Below are positions 1 to 4,877 of a stretch of 8,438 bases of DNA, in pieces. The position numbers were made by a program, and so were the translations under genes. Source of the DNA: Thermoplasmatales archaeon ex4484_6 (GTDB lineage Archaea; Thermoplasmatota; Penumbrarchaeia; Penumbrarchaeales; Penumbrarchaeaceae); NCBI GenBank assembly GCA_002254385.1, contig NJDO01000072.1:1-8438 (forward strand), written 5' to 3'. The notes under the pieces are model-generated. The model worked only from the letters and a program-made list of their open reading frames with translations. It ran no database searches and was not told the DNA's origin. Numbering within the stretch: the stretch's first letter is position 1; each line of letters begins with the position of its first letter.

Positions 1-51
1 CAGGGGGGATGGGGCTTAACACCGAACGAGAACGGAAGGGGACCCTGCGAC

Positions 52-900
52 GTGGGTATCGATGCGGGTGCCGTGGCCACCAAGCTGGTCATTGTGAAAG
101 ACGACATGAGCATCATCGCATCCGCTGAAAGGGCCACAACCATGGAGCCCGGGAAGCTCTCAGCCAGAATGCTTGAGGAGACAATCGATGCGGCGGGGCT
201 ATCCAGGGACGAGATCGGATACATCGTGGCCACCGGGCAGGGAAGGAGGTCGGTGGACATCGCGGACCTGGCAAGGACGGAGATAACGGCCTTTGCCAGG
301 GGGGCACATTTCCTCTCGCCGGACAGCGAGATCGTGGTTGACATGGGCGGTCACGGGATAAGGGTCATGCGCATGGGAGAGATGGGGATCGTCTCGGATT
401 TCAGGACCAACGACAAATGCTCCTCGGGAACGGGGTGCTTCATGGACACAATGGCAGCGGCGCTGGAGGTGAGCATCGGGGAGGTCGGGGAGAGATCGCT
501 CCATTCGAGGATGGCAGAACACGTGAACGCCTCCTGCACGGTGTTCGCCGAATCCGAGGTTGTATCCCTGATAGCGAAGGGGAAGGCCACGGATGATATT
601 CTGGCAGGGTTGAACAGCATGGTCGCCAGGAAGATCATAGCGCTTGTGAACGCCACCAGATGCAGGGGCAAGGTTCTCCTCTGCGGGGGGGTGGCAAGGA
701 ATCGGGGAGTGATAAATGAGATAGGGAAGGAGATCGACAGGGAACTCGAGGTCCCCGAAGAACCGCATCTTGTCGGGGCGCTCGGCGCCGTCCTTCTCTC
801 CCCGAGGAAGAGAAAGATAATGACAGAAGAGGAAGCTCCCGTGAAGGCGGAAGCGGTCAGGGAGCCCTTCCTGAAGAGGTTTCTCAGGTGGTCGGCATGA
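52..900 (+). CDS. BadF/BadG/HgdC-type iron-sulfur ATPase, motif-degenerate paralogue (282 aa)
   Basis: Member of the ASKHA-fold ATPases that use ATP to fire low-potential electrons into 2-hydroxyacyl-CoA dehydratases or benzoyl-CoA reductases; cytosolic. Visible: an N-terminal GIDAG phosphate-1 strand (residues 2-6); the cluster cysteine C123 in NDKCSSGTG; the second cluster cysteine C162 in SCTVFAESE; and the adenosine-site motif CGGVARN (211-217). In the family the two cysteines of each subunit jointly hold one [4Fe-4S] across a dimer. Oddities: phosphate 1 reads GIDAGAVATK instead of GIDxGS, and phosphate 2 reads DMGGHG (97-102) where DIGGQD is usual, so ATP hydrolysis may be weakened. A basic, lysine/arginine-rich C-terminal extension follows residue 250. 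The start is GTG, 9 bp after GGAAGGGGA (34-42). The frame is open to the window edge, so an earlier start is possible, but a stop in another frame at 17-19 could end an upstream gene. It overlaps the next gene by ATGA. The substrate of the partner enzyme is unknown. Confidence 0.9.
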   Translation: MGIDAGAVATKLVIVKDDMSIIASAERATTMEPGKLSARMLEETIDAAGLSRDEIGYIVATGQGRRSVDIADLARTEITAFARGAHFLSPDSEIVVDMGGHGIRVMRMGEMGIVSDFRTNDKCSSGTGCFMDTMAAALEVSIGEVGERSLHSRMAEHVNASCTVFAESEVVSLIAKGKATDDILAGLNSMVARKIIALVNATRCRGKVLLCGGVARNRGVINEIGKEIDRELEVPEEPHLVGALGAVLLSPRKRKIMTEEEAPVKAEAVREPFLKRFLRWSA

Positions 901-1676
901 TAACCGCGGGTATAGATCTGGGCTCAACCTATGTCAAGGCGGTGGTGATGAGGGACGGGAAGCGTGTCGGCCACGGGGTGCTTCCCACGGGGCATGACCA
1001 TGACATTTCTTCCCGGAAGGTTCTCGATATCGCCCTGAATATGGCAGGCATCCCCTTCGGGGATGTGGAGCACATCACATCCACGGGATACGGGAGAAGG
1101 GTCACATCCCTTGCCCATGACACGATATCCGAGATATCGGCGAACGCGAGGGGGGTCAGATGGCTCGGGGCGGAGCTCGGTGTGAGGACCATAATAGACA
1201 TAGGGGGACAGGATACGAAGGTCATAGCGATGGATGATGACCTCAACATGATAAACTTCGCAATGAACGATAAATGCGCTGCCGGAACCGGGAGGTTCCT
1301 GGAGGTCCTTGCCAAGGTCCTCGAGGTCCCCCTTGACGATATGGGACCCATATCGCTCACGAGCAGGGACCCGGTGGACATCACGACAACATGCCTCGTG
1401 TTCGCCAAATCCGAGGTGGCCAACCTCATATTCCGGGGAGTTCCCAAGGAGGACATAATCATGGGGATACACAAGGCTGTGGCAAGGAGGCTCGCCGCGA
1501 TGGCGAAGAAGGTGGGTGTGAACGATGTGGTGTTCTTCGACGGAGGACCCGCCAGGAACACCGGGATGATACATGCGATGGAGAGGGAGCTGGGCAGGAA
1601 GATGTACGTCCCCGAGAATCCCCAGATAGTCACGGCGACCGGGGCGGCCCTTCTTGCGGGGGAGAGAATGGGATAG
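897..1676 (+). CDS. 2-hydroxyacyl-CoA dehydratase / benzoyl-CoA reductase activating ATPase (HgdC-like, 259 aa)
   Basis: Canonical activase of the same family. Motifs in order: GIDLGST phosphate 1 (5-11), DIGGQDTK phosphate 2 (101-108), NDKCAAGTG with cluster cysteine C127, TTCLVFAKSE with cluster cysteine C166, and GGPARN adenosine motif (216-221). Length and cysteine numbering match what I recall for the Acidaminococcus HgdC activator (about 260 aa, cysteines 127 and 166). I chose the ATG at 897 because it overlaps the previous stop as ATGA, has AGGTGG six bases upstream (886-891), and gives the usual MITAGID start; a GTG at 888 would add three residues. The overlap implies coupled translation and roughly equal amounts of the two paralogues, as for the A and D subunits of benzoyl-CoA reductase. 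A homodimer serving a dehydratase is the alternative. The catalytic subunits are not in the window and could lie upstream. Confidence 0.94.
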   Translation: MITAGIDLGSTYVKAVVMRDGKRVGHGVLPTGHDHDISSRKVLDIALNMAGIPFGDVEHITSTGYGRRVTSLAHDTISEISANARGVRWLGAELGVRTIIDIGGQDTKVIAMDDDLNMINFAMNDKCAAGTGRFLEVLAKVLEVPLDDMGPISLTSRDPVDITTTCLVFAKSEVANLIFRGVPKEDIIMGIHKAVARRLAAMAKKVGVNDVVFFDGGPARNTGMIHAMERELGRKMYVPENPQIVTATGAALLAGERMG

Positions 1677-1721
1677 ATCCCGGTTCATCCGGCTGTATCT
1701 CTCGAGGTGATTCTGGGATAA

Positions 1722-1730
1722 CTATTTAAA
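1722..1730 (+). promoter_or_regulatory. Possible TATA box for the zinc-ribbon gene
   Basis: CTATTTAAA in an otherwise GC-rich spacer resembles an archaeal TATA element. Initiation about 26 bp downstream would give a leader of roughly 35-40 nt to the ATG at 1787. A second AT run at 1779-1787 overlaps the start codon itself and is too close to drive this gene. This is inference from position and composition. Confidence 0.4.
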
Positions 1731-1786
1731 CAACCTCGTTGTGGCCTTGTCAAGGCCCGATGAGCTCGGGTCCAGGAATTATATAT

Positions 1787-1957
1787 ATGTATGACGACAG
1801 AAGAGGAGGCGGGTTCAGAGATAGACCCCCTCGCGAGATGTTCGACGCGGTCTGTTCCGACTGCGGACAGACAACACAGGTCCCCTTCAAACCGGACCCG
1901 GAAAGGCCAGTATACTGCAAGGACTGCTACAGGAAGAGAAGGCCCCCCAGATTCTGA
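1787..1957 (+). CDS. CxxC-x17-CxxC zinc-ribbon protein (56 aa)
   Basis: A small basic protein with four cysteines, C23, C26, C44 and C47, spaced exactly CxxC-x17-CxxC. It contains the segments VPFKPDPERPVYC and CKDCYRKRRPP, as in the archaeal and bacterial family of that name (I recall TIGR04272). The motif should bind one zinc. The N-terminus has an RRGGGFRDR stretch resembling nucleic-acid-binding RGG segments, and the C-terminus is Arg/Pro rich. The role is unknown; RNA or DNA binding is inferred. Start choice: ATG 1787 is preceded by AGGA at 1774-1777 and gives the usual MYxxR beginning. In-frame ATG 1760 or TTG 1739 would add only low-complexity residues. It stands alone, 110 bp after the activase pair, and converges on the membrane protein at 2125-2436. 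Confidence 0.85.
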   Translation: MYDDRRGGGFRDRPPREMFDAVCSDCGQTTQVPFKPDPERPVYCKDCYRKRRPPRF

Positions 1958-1979
1958 TGGGACCAATGCCTTTTCATAT

Positions 1980-1997
1980 CACCGGCTCCGCCCGGTG
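1980..1997. repeat. Hairpin in the convergent spacer
   Basis: CACCGG (1980-1985) and CCGGTG (1992-1997) form a perfect 6-bp stem with a 6-nt loop, starting 22 bp after the zinc-ribbon stop codon. No T-run follows directly. It may stabilise the 3' end of that mRNA; function is inferred from position. Confidence 0.4.
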
Positions 1998-2059
1998 CAT
2001 CCTTATAACGTAAAGAGAAGAATATCATATCGGCCCGTCCGAAAAGAAGTGGACCATCC

Positions 2060-2116
2060 CTCCCGATCGCGGGAGCTCCCTGCTCGAGGGGGGGATGTTC
2101 TTGTTTTTTCAAACAA
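2060..2116. terminator. Putative terminator region between convergent genes
   Basis: CTCCCG (2060-2065) and CGGGAG (2070-2075) form a 6-bp stem with a 4-nt loop. A second weak stem (CCCT/AGGG) follows. Then comes TTGTTT-TTTC-AAACAA (2101-2116), a stem whose + strand carries a six-base T-run at 2104-2109. Archaeal transcription usually stops at T-runs, so this would end + strand transcripts from the zinc-ribbon gene just before they enter the oppositely oriented membrane-protein gene, which ends at 2125. No gene is seen in 1958-2124. Confidence 0.45.
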
Positions 2117-2124
2117 TATATCAT

Positions 2125-2436
2125 TCACGGAAGGTGAGGTTCCCCCCTGCGTATCGAGGCGGGATCGAGTCTGAAGGGAGCTTGCGGTTTCCTTCCTTCC
2201 CCCATCTTCAAATGATGATACAGACCGGCGAACCCCACGATCATCCATATGATTTCCAGGACGATAAAGGGTGGGAACCATATCAGCACGGAAGCCGTAA
2301 GAGCGAATGCGGCACCGAGAATGTTCATGACGATGTAGCCGAGGCTCTCCCTCCGGATCGCCCCGAACAGGTTCAGCAGAAATGCCAGAAGCAGGAGGGA
2401 CACACCGAGAGTGCCGGAAGCGGTCGAGGGTTCCAT
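2125..2436 (-). CDS. Small three-helix membrane protein, CBU_0592-like (103 aa)
   Basis: Three closely spaced hydrophobic segments are visible: about residues 8-27 (SLLLLAFLLNLFGAI), 33-53 and 55-73. They end in GFAGLYHHLK, followed by a 28-residue polar, Pro/Arg-rich tail. The order LLLLAFLLN, then a Ser-Leu-x-Tyr turn, N-x-x-G-A, and EIIWxIVGxxGLY matches the small integral membrane family I know as CBU_0592-like, found mostly in bacteria; its function is unknown. The ATG at 2436 is the only sensible start, since an in-frame stop lies three codons upstream. No Shine-Dalgarno sits at normal spacing, but a TATA-like TTTAAT lies about 28 bp upstream, so the mRNA is probably leaderless. It has the same orientation as the NifX-like gene 102 bp upstream, but appears to have its own promoter. 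An overlapping + strand frame is a shadow. Confidence 0.8.
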   Translation of the reverse strand: MEPSTASGTLGVSLLLLAFLLNLFGAIRRESLGYIVMNILGAAFALTASVLIWFPPFIVLEIIWMIVGFAGLYHHLKMGEGRKPQAPFRLDPASIRRGEPHLP

Positions 2437-2459
2437 GGAAGGAGATCATGTTCCTCCGT

Positions 2460-2469
2460 CATTAAACTG
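2460..2469 (-). promoter_or_regulatory. TATA-like box for the small membrane protein
   Basis: On the minus strand this reads CAGTTTAATG, centred about 28 bp before the ATG at 2436. That distance matches the two UPF0251 promoters in this window and predicts a transcript starting at or within a few bases of the start codon. It is a weaker match to the archaeal consensus than those two. Confidence 0.4.
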
Positions 2470-2484
2470 TGGGATCTGCACATC

Positions 2485-2498
2485 GGAATTCGAATTCC
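2485..2498. repeat. Perfect 14-bp palindrome upstream of the membrane-protein promoter
   Basis: GGAATTCGAATTCC is perfectly self-complementary. It lies about 20 bp upstream of the TATA-like box of the small membrane-protein gene and 41 bp past the stop of the NifX-like gene. The position suits an operator or activator site. It also consists of two abutting GAATTC units. Confidence 0.5.
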
Positions 2499-2538
2499 CT
2501 GCGGGAACCCGGGATGCATGCCGTTCATCGGTATCGAC

Positions 2539-2919
2539 TCAATGATGGTGATGATGGCCCCCGAAGGCGTGCTGGGTGCAGCCTCCGCTCTCGTCGCATT
2601 CCTCCAGCTCTCCCTTCCTGAACCTCTCGAAGGTCTCCCCCACTGTACCCGATGCTCCCGTGTAGACCCTGATCCCCATGTCGTTGAACATGGCAATGGC
2701 CCTTCTTCCGATACCGGAGCATATCATGGCCTCCACGCCGTGAGCGGAGAGTATCTCCGCCGGGTAGCCCTTGCCGCCCAGGTGCTCGCTAGTGTTGTCC
2801 ACCACCTTCACCTGCTCCGTTTCCGTATCTATGAGGGTGTAAGCGGGGACCCTTCCGAAATGTTCGCCAACAAGCTCGTTCAATCCCTGTTTTCCCATTG
2901 ATGGTATTCCTATCAGCAT
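2539..2919 (-). CDS. NifX/NifB-type FeMo-cofactor-biosynthesis domain protein with Cys/His tail (126 aa)
   Basis: Single-domain member of the dinitrogenase iron-molybdenum cofactor family (PF02579). Visible: MLIGIPSMGKQGLNELVGEHFGR at the N-terminus (the usual IP...SEHFGRAP pattern), VKVVDN (37-42), a central GVEAMICSGIGRRA (61-74), and GIRVYTG (82-88). The fold is ribonuclease-H-like, and relatives bind iron-sulfur or FeMo-type clusters. Many such archaeal proteins lie outside nitrogenase operons, and nothing here indicates nitrogen fixation. The tail is unusual: ECDESGGC with two cysteines, then QH and five terminal histidines, which should bind metal. I prefer ATG 2919 (GGAG 3-4 bp upstream; begins at the conserved first strand). 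GTG 2928 is an alternative adding three residues. It lies 18 bp after the UPF0251 gene on the same strand and is probably cotranscribed from the promoter near 3361. Confidence 0.92.
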   Translation of the reverse strand: MLIGIPSMGKQGLNELVGEHFGRVPAYTLIDTETEQVKVVDNTSEHLGGKGYPAEILSAHGVEAMICSGIGRRAIAMFNDMGIRVYTGASGTVGETFERFRKGELEECDESGGCTQHAFGGHHHHH

Positions 2920-2937
2920 AGTCTCCACATCCCGATC

Positions 2938-3333
2938 TTACTGCCGGTCGTTTTCCTCCGTCCCGATATCGGACGGGATGGACCCTTCCTCCGGTGCATC
3001 ATCCGCCGGAGCTTCCCGGTAGGTGAATACCCCCCCCTCTATGGTGATGAGCTTCCCGCCCGTCAGGGCCTCCATGACCTTTCTCCTGCCGCTCTTGAGA
3101 TCCTTCGCGAACGACCTTCTGGACACGCCCATCCTCGAGGAAGCCGTCTCCTGGTCGAGACCCAGAAGGTCCGCGAGCCTCATGGCCTCCAGCTCCTCGT
3201 GGGTCAGGCTCACGTTCTCCAGGCCCCTGACAGACACACCCATTGGTCTGAAAGCCACCACGTCCGGGAGGAAGCTCACCATCCTGGGACATCGTCTCCG
3301 CCCCGGACCGCCTTCATGATACCGGCAAGGCAT
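2938..3333 (-). CDS. UPF0251/DUF134 helix-turn-helix protein A (131 aa)
   Basis: Predicted DNA-binding protein of the UPF0251 (DUF134) family. Visible: a basic RRRCPR stretch (12-17), MVSFLPDVVAFRPMGV (18-33), then LTHEELEAMRLADLLGLDQE (43-62), and the recognition-helix region MGVSRRSFAKDLKSGRRKV (68-86), similar to sigma-70 region 4 HTH domains. GGKLITIEGG follows, then an acidic tail from about residue 109. The tail is Asp/Glu rich and not typical of the HTH itself. The ATG at 3333 lies 28 bp from a strong TATA box, so the mRNA is probably leaderless. It is followed by the NifX-like gene in the same transcript and faces paralogue B across 130 bp. Paired CCCATATGGG palindromes flank its TATA box; autoregulation is inferred. 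Ligand and targets are unknown; cluster or metal sensing through its neighbour is a guess. Confidence 0.9.
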   Translation of the reverse strand: MPCRYHEGGPGRRRCPRMVSFLPDVVAFRPMGVSVRGLENVSLTHEELEAMRLADLLGLDQETASSRMGVSRRSFAKDLKSGRRKVMEALTGGKLITIEGGVFTYREAPADDAPEEGSIPSDIGTEENDRQ

Positions 3334-3339
3334 ATTTTA

Positions 3340-3349
3340 CCCATATGGG
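3340..3349. promoter_or_regulatory. Palindromic operator candidate, proximal copy
   Basis: CCCATATGGG is a perfect 10-bp palindrome. It lies between the TATA box and the start codon of UPF0251 protein A (positions -7 to -16 from its ATG). A protein bound here would block initiation. An identical copy sits 30 bp away on the other side of the TATA box. Confidence 0.65.
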
Positions 3350-3356
3350 CGATTTT

Positions 3357-3366
3357 GTATATATTT
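3357..3366 (-). promoter_or_regulatory. TATA box of the UPF0251-A / NifX-like operon
   Basis: Minus-strand AAATATATAC, centred about 28 bp upstream of the ATG at 3333. This implies transcription starting at or very near the start codon (leaderless). It lies midway between the two CCCATATGGG palindromes. Confidence 0.65.
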
Positions 3367-3368
3367 GT

Positions 3369-3380
3369 TCCCATATGGGA
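3369..3380. promoter_or_regulatory. Palindromic operator candidate, distal copy
   Basis: TCCCATATGGGA is a 12-bp perfect palindrome containing the same 10-bp core as the proximal copy; the centres are exactly 30 bp apart. It abuts the likely BRE side of the minus-strand TATA box and lies about 60 bp upstream of the plus-strand TATA box, so it could affect both divergent genes. Confidence 0.65.
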
Positions 3381-3430
3381 GAAATAGCTTCCCTTGATGA
3401 AGAATTAATAATTGCACATTTGAGAAATAA

Positions 3431-3439
3431 ATATAAATA
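3431..3439 (+). promoter_or_regulatory. TATA box of the UPF0251-B / DUF5320-like operon
   Basis: ATATAAATA within an AT-rich run, centred about 29 bp upstream of the ATG at 3464. No Shine-Dalgarno precedes that ATG, so a leaderless or nearly leaderless mRNA is expected. The imperfectly flanked palindrome CATATATG (3449-3456) lies between this box and the start codon. Confidence 0.6.
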
Positions 3440-3463
3440 GTTCCTGCTCATATATGCGTAATC

Positions 3464-3820
3464 ATGGTGCCTGAACATTATCTGGTCGGCGGTCCAGGAA
3501 GAGGGCGCGGAAGAGGCGGGCCGGGAAGAAGGAGGGGCATGAGAATTGTCGAAAACCTCCCCGGCAGCTTCCTGTTCGGCCCCCTTAACGTCCCACCGGG
3601 AAGACTTGAATTCCTGGAGCTCGGACTCGGACAGGTGGAGGCCCTGAGATTGTGCGACATCGAAGGGCTTACCCAGGAGGAGGCCGCGGAAAGGCTAGGC
3701 ATATCCCGGAGGACCCTCTGGACCGACCTCAAGGAGGCCAGATCCAGGGTTGCCAGGGCGCTCACCGAGGGTTTGGGCATCAGGATCGTTTCAAACGGTC
3801 TGGAATATAAAAAGGAGTGA
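3464..3820 (+). CDS. UPF0251/DUF134 helix-turn-helix protein B with Gly/Arg-rich arm (118 aa)
   Basis: Paralogue of protein A, with the same core: VEALRLCDIEGLTQEEAAER (58-77), then LGISRRTLWTDLKEARSRV (78-96) as the HTH and recognition helix, and a short strand GIRIVSNGLEY at the C-terminus. The usual basic N-terminus is replaced by a longer Gly/Arg-rich arm (GGPGRGRGRGGPGRRRG, residues 9-25) that resembles the composition of the protein encoded just downstream. It has a short lysine ending instead of the acidic tail of A. The ATG at 3464 sits 29 bp after a good TATA box, with no ribosome-binding site, so it is probably leaderless. A 7-bp gap separates it from the DUF5320-like gene. It probably binds DNA at its own or the shared promoter region; whether A and B form mixed dimers is unknown. 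Confidence 0.88.
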   Translation: MVPEHYLVGGPGRGRGRGGPGRRRGMRIVENLPGSFLFGPLNVPPGRLEFLELGLGQVEALRLCDIEGLTQEEAAERLGISRRTLWTDLKEARSRVARALTEGLGIRIVSNGLEYKKE

Positions 3821-3827
3821 TGATACG

Positions 3828-4157
3828 ATGCCAGGAGGAGACAGAACGGGACCGGAAGGCAGAGGACCCATGACGGGAAGAAGACTCGGATACTGCACCG
3901 GCGGAACCCCGCCCGGATACGGCGCGGGAGGATACGGTTGGGGCAGGGGAGGCGGAAGGGGTTTCGGCAGGGGCAGAGGTATGGGATACGGCAGGGGATT
4001 CTGGAGGATCTTTCCGGAAAATGATCCCATCCCGAGGGTCGAAAGGCAGACCTCAGAAGACGAGAAGGCGGAGCTGAAAGCTCTTAGAGACAGGGTAAGA
4101 TCCCTCGAGGAGGAGCTTCAGAGGACCAAGGACCGTCTGAAAGAGGGAGAGAAGTAG
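3828..4157 (+). CDS. DUF5320-like Gly/Arg-rich protein with C-terminal coiled coil (109 aa)
   Basis: The N-terminus MPGGDRTGPEGRGPMTGRR, then GYC (21-23), is the signature I know from DUF5320 proteins of archaea and anaerobic bacteria. Residues 24-58 are Gly/Arg/Tyr-rich low complexity, with GRGRGMGYGRGF at the end, and residues 76-107 form a charged heptad-like helix (LKALRDRVRSLEEELQRTKD). There is a single cysteine, C23, and no membrane segment. Function is unknown. In other genomes, as I recall, the family sits next to DUF134, NifX-like and Mrp/NBP35-type genes, and the same neighbours occur here. A strong Shine-Dalgarno (GGAGTGAT, 3814-3821) overlaps the end of the previous gene 6 bp before this ATG, so cotranslation is likely. 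An in-frame extension back to 3750 lies inside the previous gene and is not used. The stop is 2 bp from the TBP stop on the other strand. Confidence 0.87.
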   Translation: MPGGDRTGPEGRGPMTGRRLGYCTGGTPPGYGAGGYGWGRGGGRGFGRGRGMGYGRGFWRIFPENDPIPRVERQTSEDEKAELKALRDRVRSLEEELQRTKDRLKEGEK

Positions 4158-4159
4158 GC

Positions 4160-4723
4160 TCAGATCAGACCCGCATCGGTGAGTTCCTTTATGACCTCCT
4201 GAAGAGCGAGGTCTATGTCCTTGATCTCCTTTGCACCGGTGCATACTATCTTTCCGGAGCCGAACAGAAGCATGACGACCCGGGGTTTATCGACCCTGTA
4301 GACGAGCCCGGGGAACTGCTCGGGCTCGTATTCCACCTTCTCGAGTCCGAGGGATATGGCGATTGTGTTCAGGTTGAGCTCCTTCTTCATATCCGCGGTC
4401 GCCACGATGTTCTGGATCTTTATCTCGGGGTCGTCGGCGACGTCTATGCCTATCTTCCTTATATTGTCCAGCACTTTCCCGACCGCTTCATTCACCATCT
4501 CGATGTTCTTCGCACCCGTGCATACCAGTTTCCCGGAAGTGAACAGAAGCATTGCTGTCTTGGGTTCCTTCAACTTGTATATGAGGCCGGGAAACTTCTC
4601 CGGAACGTATTCCGCGTCATCCAGAGCCATCGATATCTTCTGAAGGTCCAGTGTCGTTCCGGCGGAACCGGAGGCAACTACATTCTCCACATTTATGTCC
4701 ACGTTATCACCCTGATTTTTCAT
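4160..4723 (-). CDS. tbp: TATA-box-binding protein TBP (187 aa)
   Basis: General archaeal transcription factor; it binds the TATA box as a saddle and recruits TFB and RNA polymerase. Two imperfect repeats are visible, about residues 9-96 and 100-187. The matching segments are EKFPGLIYKLKEPKTAMLLF then TSGKLVCTGAK in the first, and EQFPGLVYRVDKPRVVMLLF then GSGKIVCTGAK in the second. NVENVVASGS and IQNIVATADM start the two halves. Length is normal for archaea and no acidic tail is appended. The ATG at 4723 follows no clear Shine-Dalgarno. TATA-like elements upstream at 4768-4776 and 4792-4801 would give leaders of roughly 23 and 47 nt. It is divergent from the YbjN-like gene and converges on the DUF5320-like gene with 2 bp between stops. 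Confidence 0.97.
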   Translation of the reverse strand: MKNQGDNVDINVENVVASGSAGTTLDLQKISMALDDAEYVPEKFPGLIYKLKEPKTAMLLFTSGKLVCTGAKNIEMVNEAVGKVLDNIRKIGIDVADDPEIKIQNIVATADMKKELNLNTIAISLGLEKVEYEPEQFPGLVYRVDKPRVVMLLFGSGKIVCTGAKEIKDIDLALQEVIKELTDAGLI

Positions 4724-4791
4724 TCAAAGATGAACAGGTCCCCGCAAAGCTTCTCGACCCGAACTCCTTTTTAAAGGCCAATTGCATGTTA

Positions 4792-4810
4792 GTATATAAA
4801 CTTTAAATAC
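4792..4810. promoter_or_regulatory. Divergent TATA elements for TBP and the YbjN-like gene
   Basis: On the minus strand GTTTATATAC (4792-4801) closely matches the archaeal TTTATATA consensus and would serve tbp with a leader of about 47 nt. On the plus strand TATATAAA and CTTTAAATAC in the same stretch could serve the gene at 4878. Further AT-rich boxes at 4768-4776 (minus) and 4843-4852 (plus) are alternatives, the last fitting a nearly leaderless + transcript. The exact promoter use cannot be settled from sequence. Confidence 0.45.
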
Positions 4811-4877
4811 AAACGCCATTCCTTTGTACGATAAGAACTCCAAAATTTAATTATGTATTCTCGATATTGAAGGAACC

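Noticed and set aside
924..1688. Two long minus-strand frames opposite the second activase gene
   Set aside because: They lie antisense to a gene with complete family motifs, have no recognisable domain, and result from the GC-rich codon pattern.
1791..2174. A 127-codon + frame overlapping the zinc-ribbon gene
   Set aside because: It reads the zinc-ribbon sequence out of frame, then the hairpin-rich spacer; it has no domain.
2539..2559. Five-histidine end read as an engineered tag
   Set aside because: Mixed CAT/CAC codons, five rather than six histidines, and a natural Cys/His-rich lead-in make a native metal-binding tail more likely; kept only as a check in the findings.
2095..2901. A 268-codon + strand frame opposite the membrane-protein and NifX-like genes
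   Set aside because: It is antisense to two supported genes, has biased composition and no domain signal.
2539..2919. NifX-like gene as evidence for nitrogen fixation
   Set aside because: Relatives of this domain are common outside nitrogenase operons, and no nif structural gene is seen.
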